DNA of 64,000 nt from CBDBEU01 sp965204565 (lineage in GTDB: Bacteria; Pseudomonadota; Alphaproteobacteria; Rhizobiales; TMED25): contig CBDBEU010000005.1 in assembly GCA_965204565.1 (NCBI GenBank), positions 1,612,001 through 1,676,000 of the forward strand, written 5' to 3'. This document shows positions 36,086 through 45,961 of the stretch, in pieces (within the stretch, counting starts at the first letter, position 1; every line of letters starts with the position of its first letter). Under the pieces are notes generated by a model. That model had not been told where the DNA came from. It did no database searches and worked only from the letters and a program-made list of their open reading frames with translations. The translations under genes were made by a program, and so were the position numbers.

Positions 36086-37117
36086 ATGCCACAAAACAGC
36101 TACAAGATTTGTGCCCTTCCCGGCGACGGCATTGGTCCGGAAGTGATCGCCTGCGCGCGTCAGGTTCTGGACGCTCTGGACAGCACGCAAGATGGTCCAG
36201 GTTTTCAGTTCGATGAGCATCTTGTCGGCGCCGATGCTTTCGAGGCCACCGGAGAGGCCATTACCGATCACGTGATTGATGAGTGCAAGGCAGCCGATGC
36301 AGTGCTGGTCGGCGCCATGGATGTTGCGCGTCTGCCGGCCCATGCCCGCCAGCCCCTGCGCACACTGCGCCGCACGCTCGAAGTCGGCGCCAGCATACGC
36401 CCGGCCAAGACTTATTCCGGCGTCGAGGCGCGCTGCGATCACATCGACACCCTAGTGGTGCGCGAGGTGACCGAAGGCATCTATTCCGGCATTGAATATG
36501 CCGCCGGCCCCGACGCTGCCTGTTCGGTGCGCCTGATCACCAGAGGCGCCTCAACCCGCACCGCCAAGATAGCCTTTGCCGAAGCCCTGAAGCGCCGGCG
36601 CAAGGTAACCGCCGTGCACAAGCTGGGCGCGCTCAAGCTCACCGACTCGCTGTTTCTCGAGGCCTGCCGCGACGTCGGCAAGGACTACCCGGATATCGAG
36701 TTCGAAACCCGCAATATTGATGCCTGCGCGCTCGAAATGGTGCGCCACCCCGAAGAGTTAGATGTCATTCTGGCGACCAACACCTTCGGCGACATTCTGT
36801 CCGATGTTGCTGCGGGCCTGGCCTGCGGTCTGGGCCTTGCACCTTCAGGCTGCGTTGGTGAGCGCTGGGCCTATTTCGAGCCGGTCCACGGCACCGCTCC
36901 CGATATTGCAGGACGCGGCATCGCCAATCCGCTGGCCGCCATCCTGAGTGCCGCATTGATGGTGCGCCATCTGGGTGAACTCACATCGGCTGACCGGATC
37001 GAAAACGCGGTGGAGGCAGTTCTTGCCGGCGGTGGACCGCGCACCAGCGACCTCGGCGGCAATGCAACTTCCGCCGAAGTCTGTGATGCCGTTCTCAGGC
37101 AACTGGCCAAGAACTGA
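36086..37117 (+). CDS. Isocitrate/isopropylmalate dehydrogenase family enzyme
   Basis: A 343-residue NAD(P)-dependent decarboxylating dehydrogenase acting on a 2-hydroxy-dicarboxylate or tricarboxylate. Motifs: GDGIGPEVI (10-18), LVVREVTEGIYSGIEY with the catalytic Tyr, AVHKLGALKLTDSLF carrying the catalytic Lys region, NTFGDILSDVAAGL with metal-binding Asp residues, and EPVHGTAPDIAGRGIANP. The substrate loop (ARQPLRTLRRTLEVGASIRPAK) lacks the SEN typical of isocitrate dehydrogenase and is nearer to isopropylmalate/tartrate types. GGAGGGG precedes the ATG. Its place next to MmgE/PrpD and TctABC argues for catabolism rather than leucine synthesis. Confidence 0.88.
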   Translation: MPQNSYKICALPGDGIGPEVIACARQVLDALDSTQDGPGFQFDEHLVGADAFEATGEAITDHVIDECKAADAVLVGAMDVARLPAHARQPLRTLRRTLEVGASIRPAKTYSGVEARCDHIDTLVVREVTEGIYSGIEYAAGPDAACSVRLITRGASTRTAKIAFAEALKRRRKVTAVHKLGALKLTDSLFLEACRDVGKDYPDIEFETRNIDACALEMVRHPEELDVILATNTFGDILSDVAAGLACGLGLAPSGCVGERWAYFEPVHGTAPDIAGRGIANPLAAILSAALMVRHLGELTSADRIENAVEAVLAGGGPRTSDLGGNATSAEVCDAVLRQLAKN

Positions 37118-37130
37118 CCGGGTCCAACCC

Positions 37131-38507
37131 TTAGCCCGAATGGGCAAGCATCCGGCGCAGATCGCGCGCATTGGCGACCGTTTCAAGATTGCGCACCGTC
37201 TCGATCAGCTGCCCGGTCTGGGTGGTACCAAAACTCGGTGCGATCAGATCGCGGGCTTTCTTCTCAACCTCCTCGGTCGACATCGGGTTGTCGGATTTGC
37301 CGCGGAATGAGTTGGCCATCTGCGAGATCTCGCTGCCATCCTTGAGCGTTATCTGGACGATCGACTGATAATTGCCCTCTCCGAAGTCAGGATCGCCGAC
37401 AACGGTCATGCATTTACGCAACGCCATGACGCTCGCCTCGGTCATGCGCTCCACATCATGGGCGGCATCGAAAGTGACTTCGCCATCAAGCAGCGCGCAG
37501 GCAAACAGATATTGCAGGTTGATGTCCGGCATTTCGCGGTCATTGACCGTATGGGCGCCACTGACCGGCAAGCGGGCCACGATCTTCTCCACGTCATCGG
37601 CCTTGAAGCCATGCTCGTCGACCGCGATCAGCAAGGCTTCCATTGCCGACTGGATCGGAAAGCCGGTGCAGAATTTCTTCATGTTGGTCAGCATGATCTC
37701 GAAACGTATGCCCAGATCCTCGACCAGAAGATCAGGATTGGCGGATCTTGTGGAATCGGTGAATGCTAGGAAGAAATTATTGTCGCCGCTCAAGACATCC
37801 CACACGCCGGAAAAACCGGCCTGCACCATGGTCGCCGCGGTCAGCCCGTTACGCGCTGGCATACCGCCGAAGATGAAGGCTTTTTCCACATGTTCGGCAT
37901 CGCGCGCATAGGTCATCACACCCGATGCTTGCTGCGCCGCGTAAGAAAACAGGAACCGGTACTCGTCCTCTTTGGTCAGCCCCGCAAGGCAGCCGGCAGC
38001 CGCTGACGCACCGAATGTGCCGGCGATCGAGAACGGCAGGGTTGAGCGTGCGCGCAGTGCATCACGCCCCAGCGCCTTGTTCACGCGGCTGCCAATGTCA
38101 TAGCCAAGCGCCACCGAGCGCACCAATTCAGCACCGCTCGCGCCCTCGCGCTCCGCCATGGCGAGCGAGGCCGGCAGGATTGCACACCCTGGATGAAATC
38201 CGGCCGAGCCATTGGAATCGTCGGTCTCGTCTGAATGTCCAAGCATACCGTTGGCGATCGCCGCCGGGATCACCGGCAGCACCATGTCGCTGGCCACCAC
38301 CGTGGCCTCAGGCATGCCGCTGCCATGCAGCCTGGCGTATTTGAACGCCATGTCACCGGGCTTCAGCATCGCGCCGGAAACCATTGCCGCCAGCGTATCC
38401 AGAATATGGTGCTTGGTTTTGGTCAGAACCTCCGGCGGTAGCTCGGTTGTGCGCGCCTTTGCGACATAATCGATCAGTTTTTCCATCACGCCATTGCCCG
38501 AGCTCAT
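37131..38507 (-). CDS. MmgE/PrpD family protein
   Basis: A 458-residue member of the family that includes 2-methylcitrate dehydratase and cis-aconitate decarboxylase/iminodisuccinate epimerase types. Recognisable are the N-terminal TKHHILDTLAAMVSGAML helix, GHSDETDDSNGSAGFHPGCA with the active-site Asp-His cluster, GYDIGSRVNKALG, FGASAAAGCLAGL and MLTNMKKFCTGFPIQSAMEA. The family handles tri- and dicarboxylates, so a lyase or isomerase step on the compound imported by the adjacent TctABC system is plausible. AAAGGA precedes the ATG. Confidence 0.9.
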   Translation of the reverse strand: MSSGNGVMEKLIDYVAKARTTELPPEVLTKTKHHILDTLAAMVSGAMLKPGDMAFKYARLHGSGMPEATVVASDMVLPVIPAAIANGMLGHSDETDDSNGSAGFHPGCAILPASLAMAEREGASGAELVRSVALGYDIGSRVNKALGRDALRARSTLPFSIAGTFGASAAAGCLAGLTKEDEYRFLFSYAAQQASGVMTYARDAEHVEKAFIFGGMPARNGLTAATMVQAGFSGVWDVLSGDNNFFLAFTDSTRSANPDLLVEDLGIRFEIMLTNMKKFCTGFPIQSAMEALLIAVDEHGFKADDVEKIVARLPVSGAHTVNDREMPDINLQYLFACALLDGEVTFDAAHDVERMTEASVMALRKCMTVVGDPDFGEGNYQSIVQITLKDGSEISQMANSFRGKSDNPMSTEEVEKKARDLIAPSFGTTQTGQLIETVRNLETVANARDLRRMLAHSG

Positions 38508-38659
38508 ATTTCATATCCTTTCACTGCATGCACCGGAGCGCCTATCAAGCCTCCAGTGACGGTATGGTAGCAGCGGCGATCAAGCCGCGATTTGGTATCA
38601 GGTGCGATCCGCAAAACAGGCCGCGCCATTCCAGGTGGCGGTGACGCCAGCCGACCGTC
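38508..38659. other. Short spacer, no gene
   Basis: Separates the MmgE/PrpD gene from TctA on the same strand; no clear terminator is visible. Confidence 0.3.
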
Positions 38660-40207
38660 CTAGTCCTCTTCAATTATGACCTTGTCGCGGTCGATCGTCT
38701 TGCCGAACCGCAACAACCGAGCTAACCGCCGGCTTACGAACGGAATTTGCAGGATGATCGAAAGTACCGCAATCGCGACGAAGGAAGCCGACATTGGGCT
38801 CTTGACGAAAACCGACCAATCGCCGGCGGAAATCAGCAAGGATCGATGTAAAGCGGTCTCCAGCATGGCCGACAGGAGCAGCGTGAGGATGATCGGCGCC
38901 ACGGGAAATCCGAGCTTGCGCATGAAATAGCCGAGGATGCCGAACACGAACATCACATAGACATTGCCCATCGAATTCTCGACCGAATAGATACCGGCCA
39001 CGCACAGTGCCAGCACCGCCACCATGATGATGTGCGAGGGAATGCGCATCACCGTGATCCAGATGCTGATCAGCGGCATGTTGAGGATCAAGAGCATGGC
39101 ATTGCCGAGATACATACTGGCGATCAGCCCCCAGGCGACATCAGGCCGTGTCTGGAACAGCAGCGGTCCGGGTTGCAATCCGTGAACGATCATCGCGCCC
39201 ATCAACACCGCGGCAGCGCCGGTGCCGGGAATGCCGATTGACAGCATCGGCACCAGGCTTCCCACCGCGGATGCATTGTTGGCGCCTTCAATGGCGGTCA
39301 CCGCCTCAATCGAGCCCTTGCCGTCAAACAACTCCGGTTTTCTTGATATCCGCTTCTGGATTGCCTGCACCACGAACTGGCCGACATTGCCGCTCAATCC
39401 CGGCAGCGCACCGAAAACGAACCCGACAATGAAGCCATTGGGAAACGCGGTCGCAGAATCCTTGTAGTCCCGAGCGCTCGGAAACACGTCCTTGAGTTTC
39501 ACCGCGCCCTTTTGCAGGGCCGAGATCGTGGGTTTTTGTATTGTCTCGATCACTTCAGGCAGGCCGAACAGGCCAATGCCAGCGGCGATGAAACTGATCC
39601 CTGGCTGCAGCGTCATTATATCGAAGTGAAGCCTGGTCTGGGCGCTTAGCGGTTCAGCGCCGATCGTTGCCAGAACCAGCCCCAATGCGCCGATTGCCAG
39701 CCCCTTGAGCATGCTTGAGCCGCTTAGACCGGCAATGAGGGTGAGAATTGCGAATATCAGGGTTGCGGTTTCCGCCGACCCCAGCGCCAGCGCAAGTTTG
39801 GTGAGCGGGATTGCCAGAAACATCAGCCCGATCACCGATAGCGTTCCGGTGACGAATGAGGAGACCGCCGACATGCCGAGCGCTACCCCGCCGCGCCCCT
39901 GCTTGGCCAGAGGATGCCCCTCGATCGCGGTCATCACGGAAGAGGATTCACCTGGAACATTCAGCAGGATCGCCGAGGTCGATCCGCCAAACATGGCGCC
40001 GTAATAGACGCCAGCCAGCATGATGATCGCGGTCGCCGGCTCAAGCTGGAAGGTCAGCGGCAGCAGCAGCACCATTCCTGCCGATGGCCCGATGCCGGGC
40101 AGCACGCCAACCAGCGAGCCCAAAAACGCGCCGATGAACAGATAGAGCAGGTTGGTCCAGGTCAGGGCAACTTCAAATCCCTGGAGCAGAGCCAGGAAAG
40201 CTTCCAT
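38660..40207 (-). CDS. tctA: Tripartite tricarboxylate transporter, large permease TctA
   Basis: The 12-helix subunit of a TTT-type secondary carrier, 515 residues. Family signatures are GVLPGIGPSAGMVLLLPLTF near residue 38, GVYYGAMFGGSTSAILLNVPG near 68, and the second-half repeat FGALPGLSGNVGQF and EGANNASAVGSLVPMLSIGI. It would move the substrate captured by TctC, driven by an ion gradient. Order on this strand is tctC-tctB-tctA, with 33 bases to tctB. AGAGGGGG precedes the ATG. Confidence 0.95.
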   Translation of the reverse strand: MEAFLALLQGFEVALTWTNLLYLFIGAFLGSLVGVLPGIGPSAGMVLLLPLTFQLEPATAIIMLAGVYYGAMFGGSTSAILLNVPGESSSVMTAIEGHPLAKQGRGGVALGMSAVSSFVTGTLSVIGLMFLAIPLTKLALALGSAETATLIFAILTLIAGLSGSSMLKGLAIGALGLVLATIGAEPLSAQTRLHFDIMTLQPGISFIAAGIGLFGLPEVIETIQKPTISALQKGAVKLKDVFPSARDYKDSATAFPNGFIVGFVFGALPGLSGNVGQFVVQAIQKRISRKPELFDGKGSIEAVTAIEGANNASAVGSLVPMLSIGIPGTGAAAVLMGAMIVHGLQPGPLLFQTRPDVAWGLIASMYLGNAMLLILNMPLISIWITVMRIPSHIIMVAVLALCVAGIYSVENSMGNVYVMFVFGILGYFMRKLGFPVAPIILTLLLSAMLETALHRSLLISAGDWSVFVKSPMSASFVAIAVLSIILQIPFVSRRLARLLRFGKTIDRDKVIIEED

Positions 40208-40240
40208 GGCGATGTACCCCCTCTTCTCTCGCGTGCCGGG

Positions 40241-40792
40241 CTAGACGAACTTGCTTCCAGGAAGCAGGAGTTGAAGACCCCAGACGAAAACTGCGAAGAA
40301 AAGTAAGCTGACGACGGCGGCCAGAATGAACAGGCGCGGCCTGATTGGCTCGCGTGCCAGAGCAAGCCCGCCCGCCATCAGCAAAAATGTGCTCACCAGA
40401 TAATGAACATGGGAAAGGATCATTATGTAGATCAAAAGGACGGCAAAAACCGCGGCGCCGCGCAATTGCGCCTCGCGCTCGAACAAGGGCTCGCAGCCCA
40501 TTTCTTCCGGTGGCAGTGATTTGCTGCGCCATGTGACAAAGAACAGAAGCGCTCCCAATCCGGTCAGCATGATAGCAGATATTGTTGGCAGGAAACCTTG
40601 TGTGAGATAGGCGGTCTGTTGCCTGGACGGCAGATCAGAGGCCGCAAAAATCCAAAACACCCCGAGCAAAGTGAGAACTGCGGCGAAAATCAGCGTGCCG
40701 ATCCGCTCATCGCTGGGAATAATCTTCTCATCGTTCTGATCAGTTTGGGGGGCCGCATCCTGGTCTGGCCCACCGGCGTCATCGAGATCCAT
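40241..40792 (-). CDS. tctB: Tripartite tricarboxylate transporter, small subunit TctB
   Basis: A 183-residue membrane protein with four hydrophobic segments; IGTLIFAAVLTLLGVFWIFA forms the first. Low sequence conservation is normal for TctB; position between tctC and tctA and topology give the assignment. The ATG at 40792 (MDLDDAGG) is chosen for the GGGAGTAGGG just ahead of it rather than the longer frame from 40822. Confidence 0.88.
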   Translation of the reverse strand: MDLDDAGGPDQDAAPQTDQNDEKIIPSDERIGTLIFAAVLTLLGVFWIFAASDLPSRQQTAYLTQGFLPTISAIMLTGLGALLFFVTWRSKSLPPEEMGCEPLFEREAQLRGAAVFAVLLIYIMILSHVHYLVSTFLLMAGGLALAREPIRPRLFILAAVVSLLFFAVFVWGLQLLLPGSKFV

Positions 40793-40899
40793 CCCTACTC
40801 CCGTCAGGTGTCGGCCCCGCAAGGTGTTGGGTCGAAGGACAAAACCCCTCTCTTCGACCTCGACCCAGACTTTGTTGCCTTAGACGGCTTGAAAGTCGG

Positions 40900-41898
40900 C
40901 TATTCGATAACGCCAGCTTCTTTCAGGATCTTGGAGTAGATCGCAACCCGGCTATCCAGATGCTCGGCAAATGCTTCACTATCCATATAGTCAAGGCGCA
41001 TGCCGAAGCGGTCGACGTATTTTTCCTTGAAATCAGGATGATCCGTTACCGCCTTGAAGGCCTTTTGCAGGGTCTCCATGTCGGTATCGCTGATATCGCC
41101 TGATGCGAACCAACCGCGGAAGGTGCCGAACACCACGTCCGGATATCCAAGCTCGACTGTGGTCGGAATGTCCTTCATCGGTCCAACCGTACCGCGCGCC
41201 GTATCCATCAGCGCCAAACCGATCAGGTCGCCGGATTCAAGGCTCGCCATGAAATCAGACGGATTACCGGCCGCAGCGACGATTTCGCCGCCGAGAATGG
41301 CGCGATGGATGTTGCCGCCGCCCGAATACGGGATATATCGGACTTCAAAGCCGGCTGATTGCTCCAGCGTGATCAGGCCCATACGGTCCGGTCCGGACAC
41401 ACCGCCGCCACCCATGATGACCTCGCCGGGCTTGGCTTTTGCGGCATCGATCAGATCACCAAGCGTTTTCCAGCCAGTGTCAGGCCTAGCGACAATCATT
41501 GTCGGGTCCTGCGCCACATTGGCAATCGGCGTGAAATCCTCAAGCTTGTACTGAGCTTCACCCAGAAGCGTGTAGGTGATCAGGCTGGCTTGGAAAGTCA
41601 GCAGATAATGGGGGTCGCCTGCATGCGAGAGCATGAAGGTGAAGGCTTCCTGTGAGCCGCCGCCACCTCTGTTGATCACTGCCACCGGCTGCTCACCGAA
41701 GATGCCGGATTTGTTGACGATATTCTCAGCAAGGCGGGCTTGCGTATCAGAACCACCGCCGAGCGAGCCTGGTGCGACGAAGATGACCGGCTTGCACGGG
41801 AAGTCGCACTGAGCCACAGCCTGACCGGACAGTCCCGCCGCAGACACAGCGACTATGCCGGCAGATAGAAAAAACTTCGCTAGCTGCGAAAACTTCAT
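40900..41898 (-). CDS. tctC: Tripartite tricarboxylate transporter, substrate-binding protein TctC (Bug family)
   Basis: A 332-residue periplasmic binding protein. An N-terminal signal peptide (MKFSQLAKFFLSAGIVAVSA, cleaved near residue 30) leads into the Bug fold: FVAPGSLGGGSDTQARLAEN in the first ligand loop and PGEVIMGGGGVSGPD in the second, where backbone groups bind a carboxylate. The ATG at 41898 follows GGGGAG. Bug proteins bind citrate, glutamate, aromatic acids and many other carboxylates; the ligand cannot be read here. Confidence 0.93.
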   Translation of the reverse strand: MKFSQLAKFFLSAGIVAVSAAGLSGQAVAQCDFPCKPVIFVAPGSLGGGSDTQARLAENIVNKSGIFGEQPVAVINRGGGGSQEAFTFMLSHAGDPHYLLTFQASLITYTLLGEAQYKLEDFTPIANVAQDPTMIVARPDTGWKTLGDLIDAAKAKPGEVIMGGGGVSGPDRMGLITLEQSAGFEVRYIPYSGGGNIHRAILGGEIVAAAGNPSDFMASLESGDLIGLALMDTARGTVGPMKDIPTTVELGYPDVVFGTFRGWFASGDISDTDMETLQKAFKAVTDHPDFKEKYVDRFGMRLDYMDSEAFAEHLDSRVAIYSKILKEAGVIE

Positions 41899-41981
41899 GT
41901 TTTCACTCCCCATTTTTGGCCGCGCTGTCTGGGGCGCTTTTCGCCCAGTTCTACCGACCGGTTTTGAATTCTTATTGTAAT

Positions 41982-41994
41982 TTATAGGTTATAT
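41982..41994. promoter_or_regulatory. AT-rich operator-like site 2
   Basis: TTATAGGTTATAT, 84 bases upstream of the tctC start in the tctC/acyl-CoA dehydrogenase divergent region. Shares the TTATAG..TAT pattern with site 3 at 42128 and site 4 at 48003. Confidence 0.35.
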
Positions 41995-42127
41995 TGCATC
42001 AGTGGCTTACGAGCTTGTCAAGCACCGCTGGCGTAAATCACAGGTCCAGTCTGCCCCCTACACCCTCTCTCACATCGTGCCAGTGCCCTGATCTCCGAGG
42101 CGTCTTTCTCGTTTCGGTTGATTCAGA

Positions 42128-42145
42128 TTATAGAATATTCAATAT
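42128..42145. promoter_or_regulatory. AT-rich operator-like site 3
   Basis: TTATAGAATATTCAATAT, an imperfect palindrome centred on GAATATTC about 155 bases before the acyl-CoA dehydrogenase start. Shares TTATAGAATAT exactly with the reverse strand of site 4. Confidence 0.4.
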
Positions 42146-42291
42146 GCCTTGACGTTCACGGAAACGGCTGCCAACTCCCCGCCGCTTCAACATCCAGCGG
42201 GTGGCTTGTGTTGACGCGTGTTTACCAAATACCGTCTGCGCCGCCGAAGCGCGCTCTCGAACATCCGACACCGAAGAAAGTCCTGATCCAG

Positions 42292-43500
42292 ATGTACAAT
42301 CTTAGATTGACCGAAGAACAATCAGCCATCCGTGACAGCGTGCGCGAATTTGTGGCTGGCGAAATCACTCCCATCGCCATTAAACCTGAACGCCTGGAGC
42401 CGTTTGATGTGCCTTTGGCGATGGATATGGTCGATGCCGCTGGCGAGCTGGGATTGCGCACACTCACGCTTTCCGAAGAGGCGGGCGGAGCCGGGGCAAA
42501 TGCACTCACAAGTTGTGTGGTTGCAGAGGAACTTGCCGCGGGGGATGTCGATGTCGCTTCGGTTCTGGGTTGGACGGCAACTCTCGGCGGATTGCTGTTC
42601 AATGAGCTGATGAATGATGAGCAGCGGGCACGTTTTCTCTCCGATTTCGTCTCTGACAATCGCTACCATCTGGCGCTTGCCGACCGTGAAGCAGATATGG
42701 AAACCGCGCTTGGTATCAACTACCACCGCGAGGCTGGCGATGATGTGGCGATCGAAACAACAGCAAGCCGCAATGGCGATGGCAACTGGGTTCTCAACGG
42801 CACCAAGACCCGCATTGCCAACGCGCCGGTCGCCAAACTGTTCGCGGTTCTAGCCAACACAGATGACGGACCTGAAATCCTGCTGATACCAGCCGATAGC
42901 GGCGGCATTTCCATCACCAAGACACCGCGCGACGGCGGCTGGTATCACGGTTCTTGCGGCGATGTTTCGTTCACCGATTGTGTCATTCCAGCAGCCAATG
43001 CGCTGGGCCGCGAGGCCCTTACCACGCTTGCCGGACCGGGCGCCGATTTCATCGCGCCGATCCTGCAGGCGATCAATCTCGGCGTTGGCCGCGCCGCCTA
43101 TGATGCCGCAGTCGACTATTCAGGCGTTCGCGTTCAGGGCGGCAGGCGCATCATCGAGCATCAGGCGATTGGTGCCAAGCTCGCCGAAGTGGCGATCAAT
43201 CTGGAAACGGCGCGCAACGCCGTGTGGCGTGCTGCCTGGACCAGCGATAATCCCGATGCCGAAGCCGACGGCAATGCGCCTTCCCTGCCCCTTGCCAAGA
43301 TCTCGCAAGTGGTGACCGCCGAGAGCATCTATCGCGCCACCAAGGACTCTGCCGAATGTTTCGGCGCCATGGGCGTGATGCGCGATATGCCGCTGCACAA
43401 ATACATTCATGTGGCGCGCGTCTTCCTGCATACCGGCGATGGGGTAAGCGATGCCAAGCTGCGCATTGCCGAGGCCATTGCCGGACATGCCAGAGACTGA
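42292..43500 (+). CDS. Acyl-CoA dehydrogenase family protein
   Basis: A 402-residue flavoprotein with the three-part ACAD fold: N-terminal helical domain (LRLTEEQSAIRDSVREFVAG), a central beta domain (ALADREADMETALG, WVLNGTKTRIANAPVAKLF, DVSFTDCVIPAANALG) and a C-terminal helical domain (QGGRRIIEHQAIGAKLAEVA, CFGAMGVMRDMPLHKYIHVA). It would oxidise an acyl-CoA and pass electrons to ETF. The ATG at 42292 is chosen because the ACAD domain starts there; the 58 residues encoded above it have no similarity and cover the regulatory region. First of three ACAD-like genes in a row. Confidence 0.88.
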   Translation: MYNLRLTEEQSAIRDSVREFVAGEITPIAIKPERLEPFDVPLAMDMVDAAGELGLRTLTLSEEAGGAGANALTSCVVAEELAAGDVDVASVLGWTATLGGLLFNELMNDEQRARFLSDFVSDNRYHLALADREADMETALGINYHREAGDDVAIETTASRNGDGNWVLNGTKTRIANAPVAKLFAVLANTDDGPEILLIPADSGGISITKTPRDGGWYHGSCGDVSFTDCVIPAANALGREALTTLAGPGADFIAPILQAINLGVGRAAYDAAVDYSGVRVQGGRRIIEHQAIGAKLAEVAINLETARNAVWRAAWTSDNPDAEADGNAPSLPLAKISQVVTAESIYRATKDSAECFGAMGVMRDMPLHKYIHVARVFLHTGDGVSDAKLRIAEAIAGHARD

Positions 43501-43550
43501 TGCTCATGCAACCGCCCCGGACCGCCCCCGCCATGCAGGATTCGTGATTG

Positions 43551-44740
43551 ATGGATTTTTCGCTGAACGAAACCCAAAGCGCCCGGAAGGAAAAAGCGCG
43601 CAAATTTGCCAATGAGCAAATTCGGCCGATCTCACTTGAGCGCGACGCCATCCTCGATCCGTTTGAGGCCTTCGATTGGCAGATCATCAAGAAGGGATTG
43701 AGACTCGGCTTCCGCACCGCCGTTGTCTCGCCTAAGGAAGGTGGCCACGGCATCAATTTCGTCACCCAAGCGATCGTCATGGCCGAACCGGCAAAAACCG
43801 ACAGTGCCATTTCCAAGACCTTCAGCCAGTGCTGGAAGTGGAGTCATCTGATCGCGGCCGTGTGCAATGACGATCAGCAAGAGCGTGATCTAAAGCCGTT
43901 TCTCGAAGACGATACTTTTGTGTTCGGCTTCGGCGCTACCGAGCCCAATGGCGGCCCCGACAACCGGCTTCCGGTCCAGGGCGACATCCGCGCCGGACTG
44001 AGGCTGAGGGTCGAATTCGACGGCGACGATATCGTGCTCAATGGCTCAAAGCTCTATATCGCCAATGGCTCGATCCCCAAGCTGCTGTTCTTGTATGTGC
44101 GTACCGACCCGACGGTGCCGATCAATGACGGCACCTCGCTGGTCATGGCGCCGCGCGATGCACCGGGCTTTCGCCATGGCAAGGTGTTCAACAAATCCGG
44201 CTGGCATCTTTATCAGAATACCGAGTTGATTTTCGAGGATGCCCGCATTCCGCGCGCCAATCTTGTGGTCGAGGTCAACAGCGCCATGAAAAGCGGCCAG
44301 GGCGAAGTTGACGGTGACATATTTGGCGGCCTCGAACTTTCCGCCAATGGCCTCAGCATTAGTGACGATGCCTTTGAAAAGGAGGTCAACATCGTCAAGA
44401 CACGCGAGCAGGCAGGTGCGCCGCTGAAGGACCAGCAGCTTGCGCAGCTCAAGATCGGACGCATGAAGATGCTCACCGAGGCGCTTCTCTCTTATGTGAT
44501 GCGCGTTGCCTGGGAGCATGACAACGCCATCCATTCGCACAATGCTGGGGCCTTGCCATGAACCTGGCCACCGACATCCTCCAGGAGGTCACCGAACTGG
44601 CGATGGATATCTACGACCGCGCCGGCGCGCCGATGGACCGCGCCATCGACAAGCTGGTGCGCAATACATTCATCTGGAGCCACCTTGCCGACGGTAGCGT
44701 TCAGCGCACCAAGATTGCTCAGCGCGTTCTGCGCCATTGA
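43551..44740 (+). pseudogene. Acyl-CoA dehydrogenase family protein, frameshifted near the C-terminus
   Basis: Paralogue of the next gene, with matching text over most of its length (starts MDFSLNETQSARKEKARKFA; shares FSQCWKWSHLIAAVCNDDQ, GFRHGKVFNKSGWHLYQNTE and KDQQLAQLKIGRMKMLTEAL). The frame ends early at 44561 after HNAGALP; one frame over, MNLATDILQEVTELAMDIYD and KLVRNTFIWSHLADGSVQRT continue to a TGA at 44740, matching the paralogue. One missing base in 44546-44557 explains it. If real, the protein loses its last 60 residues, which contact FAD and the dimer partner. Confidence 0.8.
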
Positions 44741-44761
44741 CCCTCAGGAAAGGAAACGCAC

Positions 44762-45953
44762 ATGGATTTCTCTTTGAATAATGAGCAACGTGCCTGGCAG
44801 ATGAAGGCGCGCAAATTCGCTGACGAGGAAGTGCGCCCGATCACGCTTGAGCGCGACGCCATTGCCGATCCGGTCGAGACCTTCGACTGGGAGATTATCA
44901 AGAAGGGCTCCAAGCTCGGTTTCCGCACCGCCGTGGTCTCCAAAGATCAGGGCGGTCATGGCATCGATTTCGTCACCCAAGCCGTGGTCATGGCGGAAAT
45001 CGCCAAGGCCGACAGCGCCGTTTCCAAAACCTTCAGCCAGTGCTGGAAATGGAGCCATCTGATCGCCGCGGTGTGTAATGACGATCAGAAGGAGCGCTTC
45101 CTCAAACCATTCATTGCCGATGACACCTATGTACTGGGATTTGGCGGCACTGAAGCCAGCGGCGGTTCTGACAACCGTTTGCCGCCGCCCGACGATCCGC
45201 GCGCCGGATTGCGACTGAAGGGCGAGGTCGATGGTGATGAAATGGTTCTGAACGGCACCAAGCTGTTCATCGCCAATGGCTCGGTCGCCAAGCTGTTTTT
45301 CGTCTATGTCAGAACCGATCCCAACGCTCCTCTCGGCGAAGGCGTGACCTTGATGATGGTGCCGCGCGATGCACCGGGCTTTCGCCATGGCAAGGTGTTC
45401 AACAAATCCGGCTGGCGCTACTACCAGAACGCCGAGCTGGTATTTGAAGATGTGCGTATTCCGATGGCCAACATGGTCGGTGAATTCAATGGCGCCATGG
45501 CGCGCGGCCGCCCCGGCGGCGGTGATCTGTTCGGCGATCTGGAGCTTGCCGCCAATGCACTCGGCATCTGCGATGATGCCTGCGAAAAGGCGATCAATTG
45601 CGCACTGACCACCGAACAATCAGGTCAACCTTTGAAGGACCAGCAGCTTGTGCAGCTCAAGATCGGCCGCATGAAAATGCTGACCGAGGCGCTCAGGTCC
45701 TATGTGATGCGTGCCGCTTGGGAACACGACACCGCCGTCAAGTCGCAGAATGCCGGCCTCGTCATGAACCTTTCCACCGATATCGGTCAGGAAGTAACCG
45801 AGACCGCACTCGACATCTATGACCGGGGAGGCGCCGCGATGCACCAGGCGGCCGAAAAAGCTGGCGCGCGATATGTATATCTGGAGCCACCTGGCCGGCG
45901 ATACGGTGCAGCGCATGAAGATGAGCCGCCGTGTCATTGCAGTCGCCGCTTGA
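44762..45953 (+). CDS. Acyl-CoA dehydrogenase family protein with one-base frame disruption
   Basis: About 396 residues when the frame is corrected. ACAD domains: MDFSLNNEQRAWQMKARKFA (N-terminal helices), GFGGTEASGGSDNR and LNGTKLFIANGSVAKLFFVY (central domain), QQLVQLKIGRMKMLTEALRS (C-terminal domain). At an A5 run (45855-45859) the frame slips: uncorrected, the sequence runs on into the downstream amidohydrolase and looks like a 692-residue fusion. Removing one A restores KLARDMYIWSHLAGDTVQRM and a stop at 45951-45953, matching its paralogue. The fusion is therefore rejected. Tandem duplication with 43551-44740 is clear. Confidence 0.82.
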
Positions 45954-45961
45954 GGCAAATA

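Noticed and set aside
42118..42291. 58-residue N-terminal extension of the first acyl-CoA dehydrogenase
   Set aside because: No similarity to the family, and it would cover the divergent regulatory region with the AT-rich palindrome.
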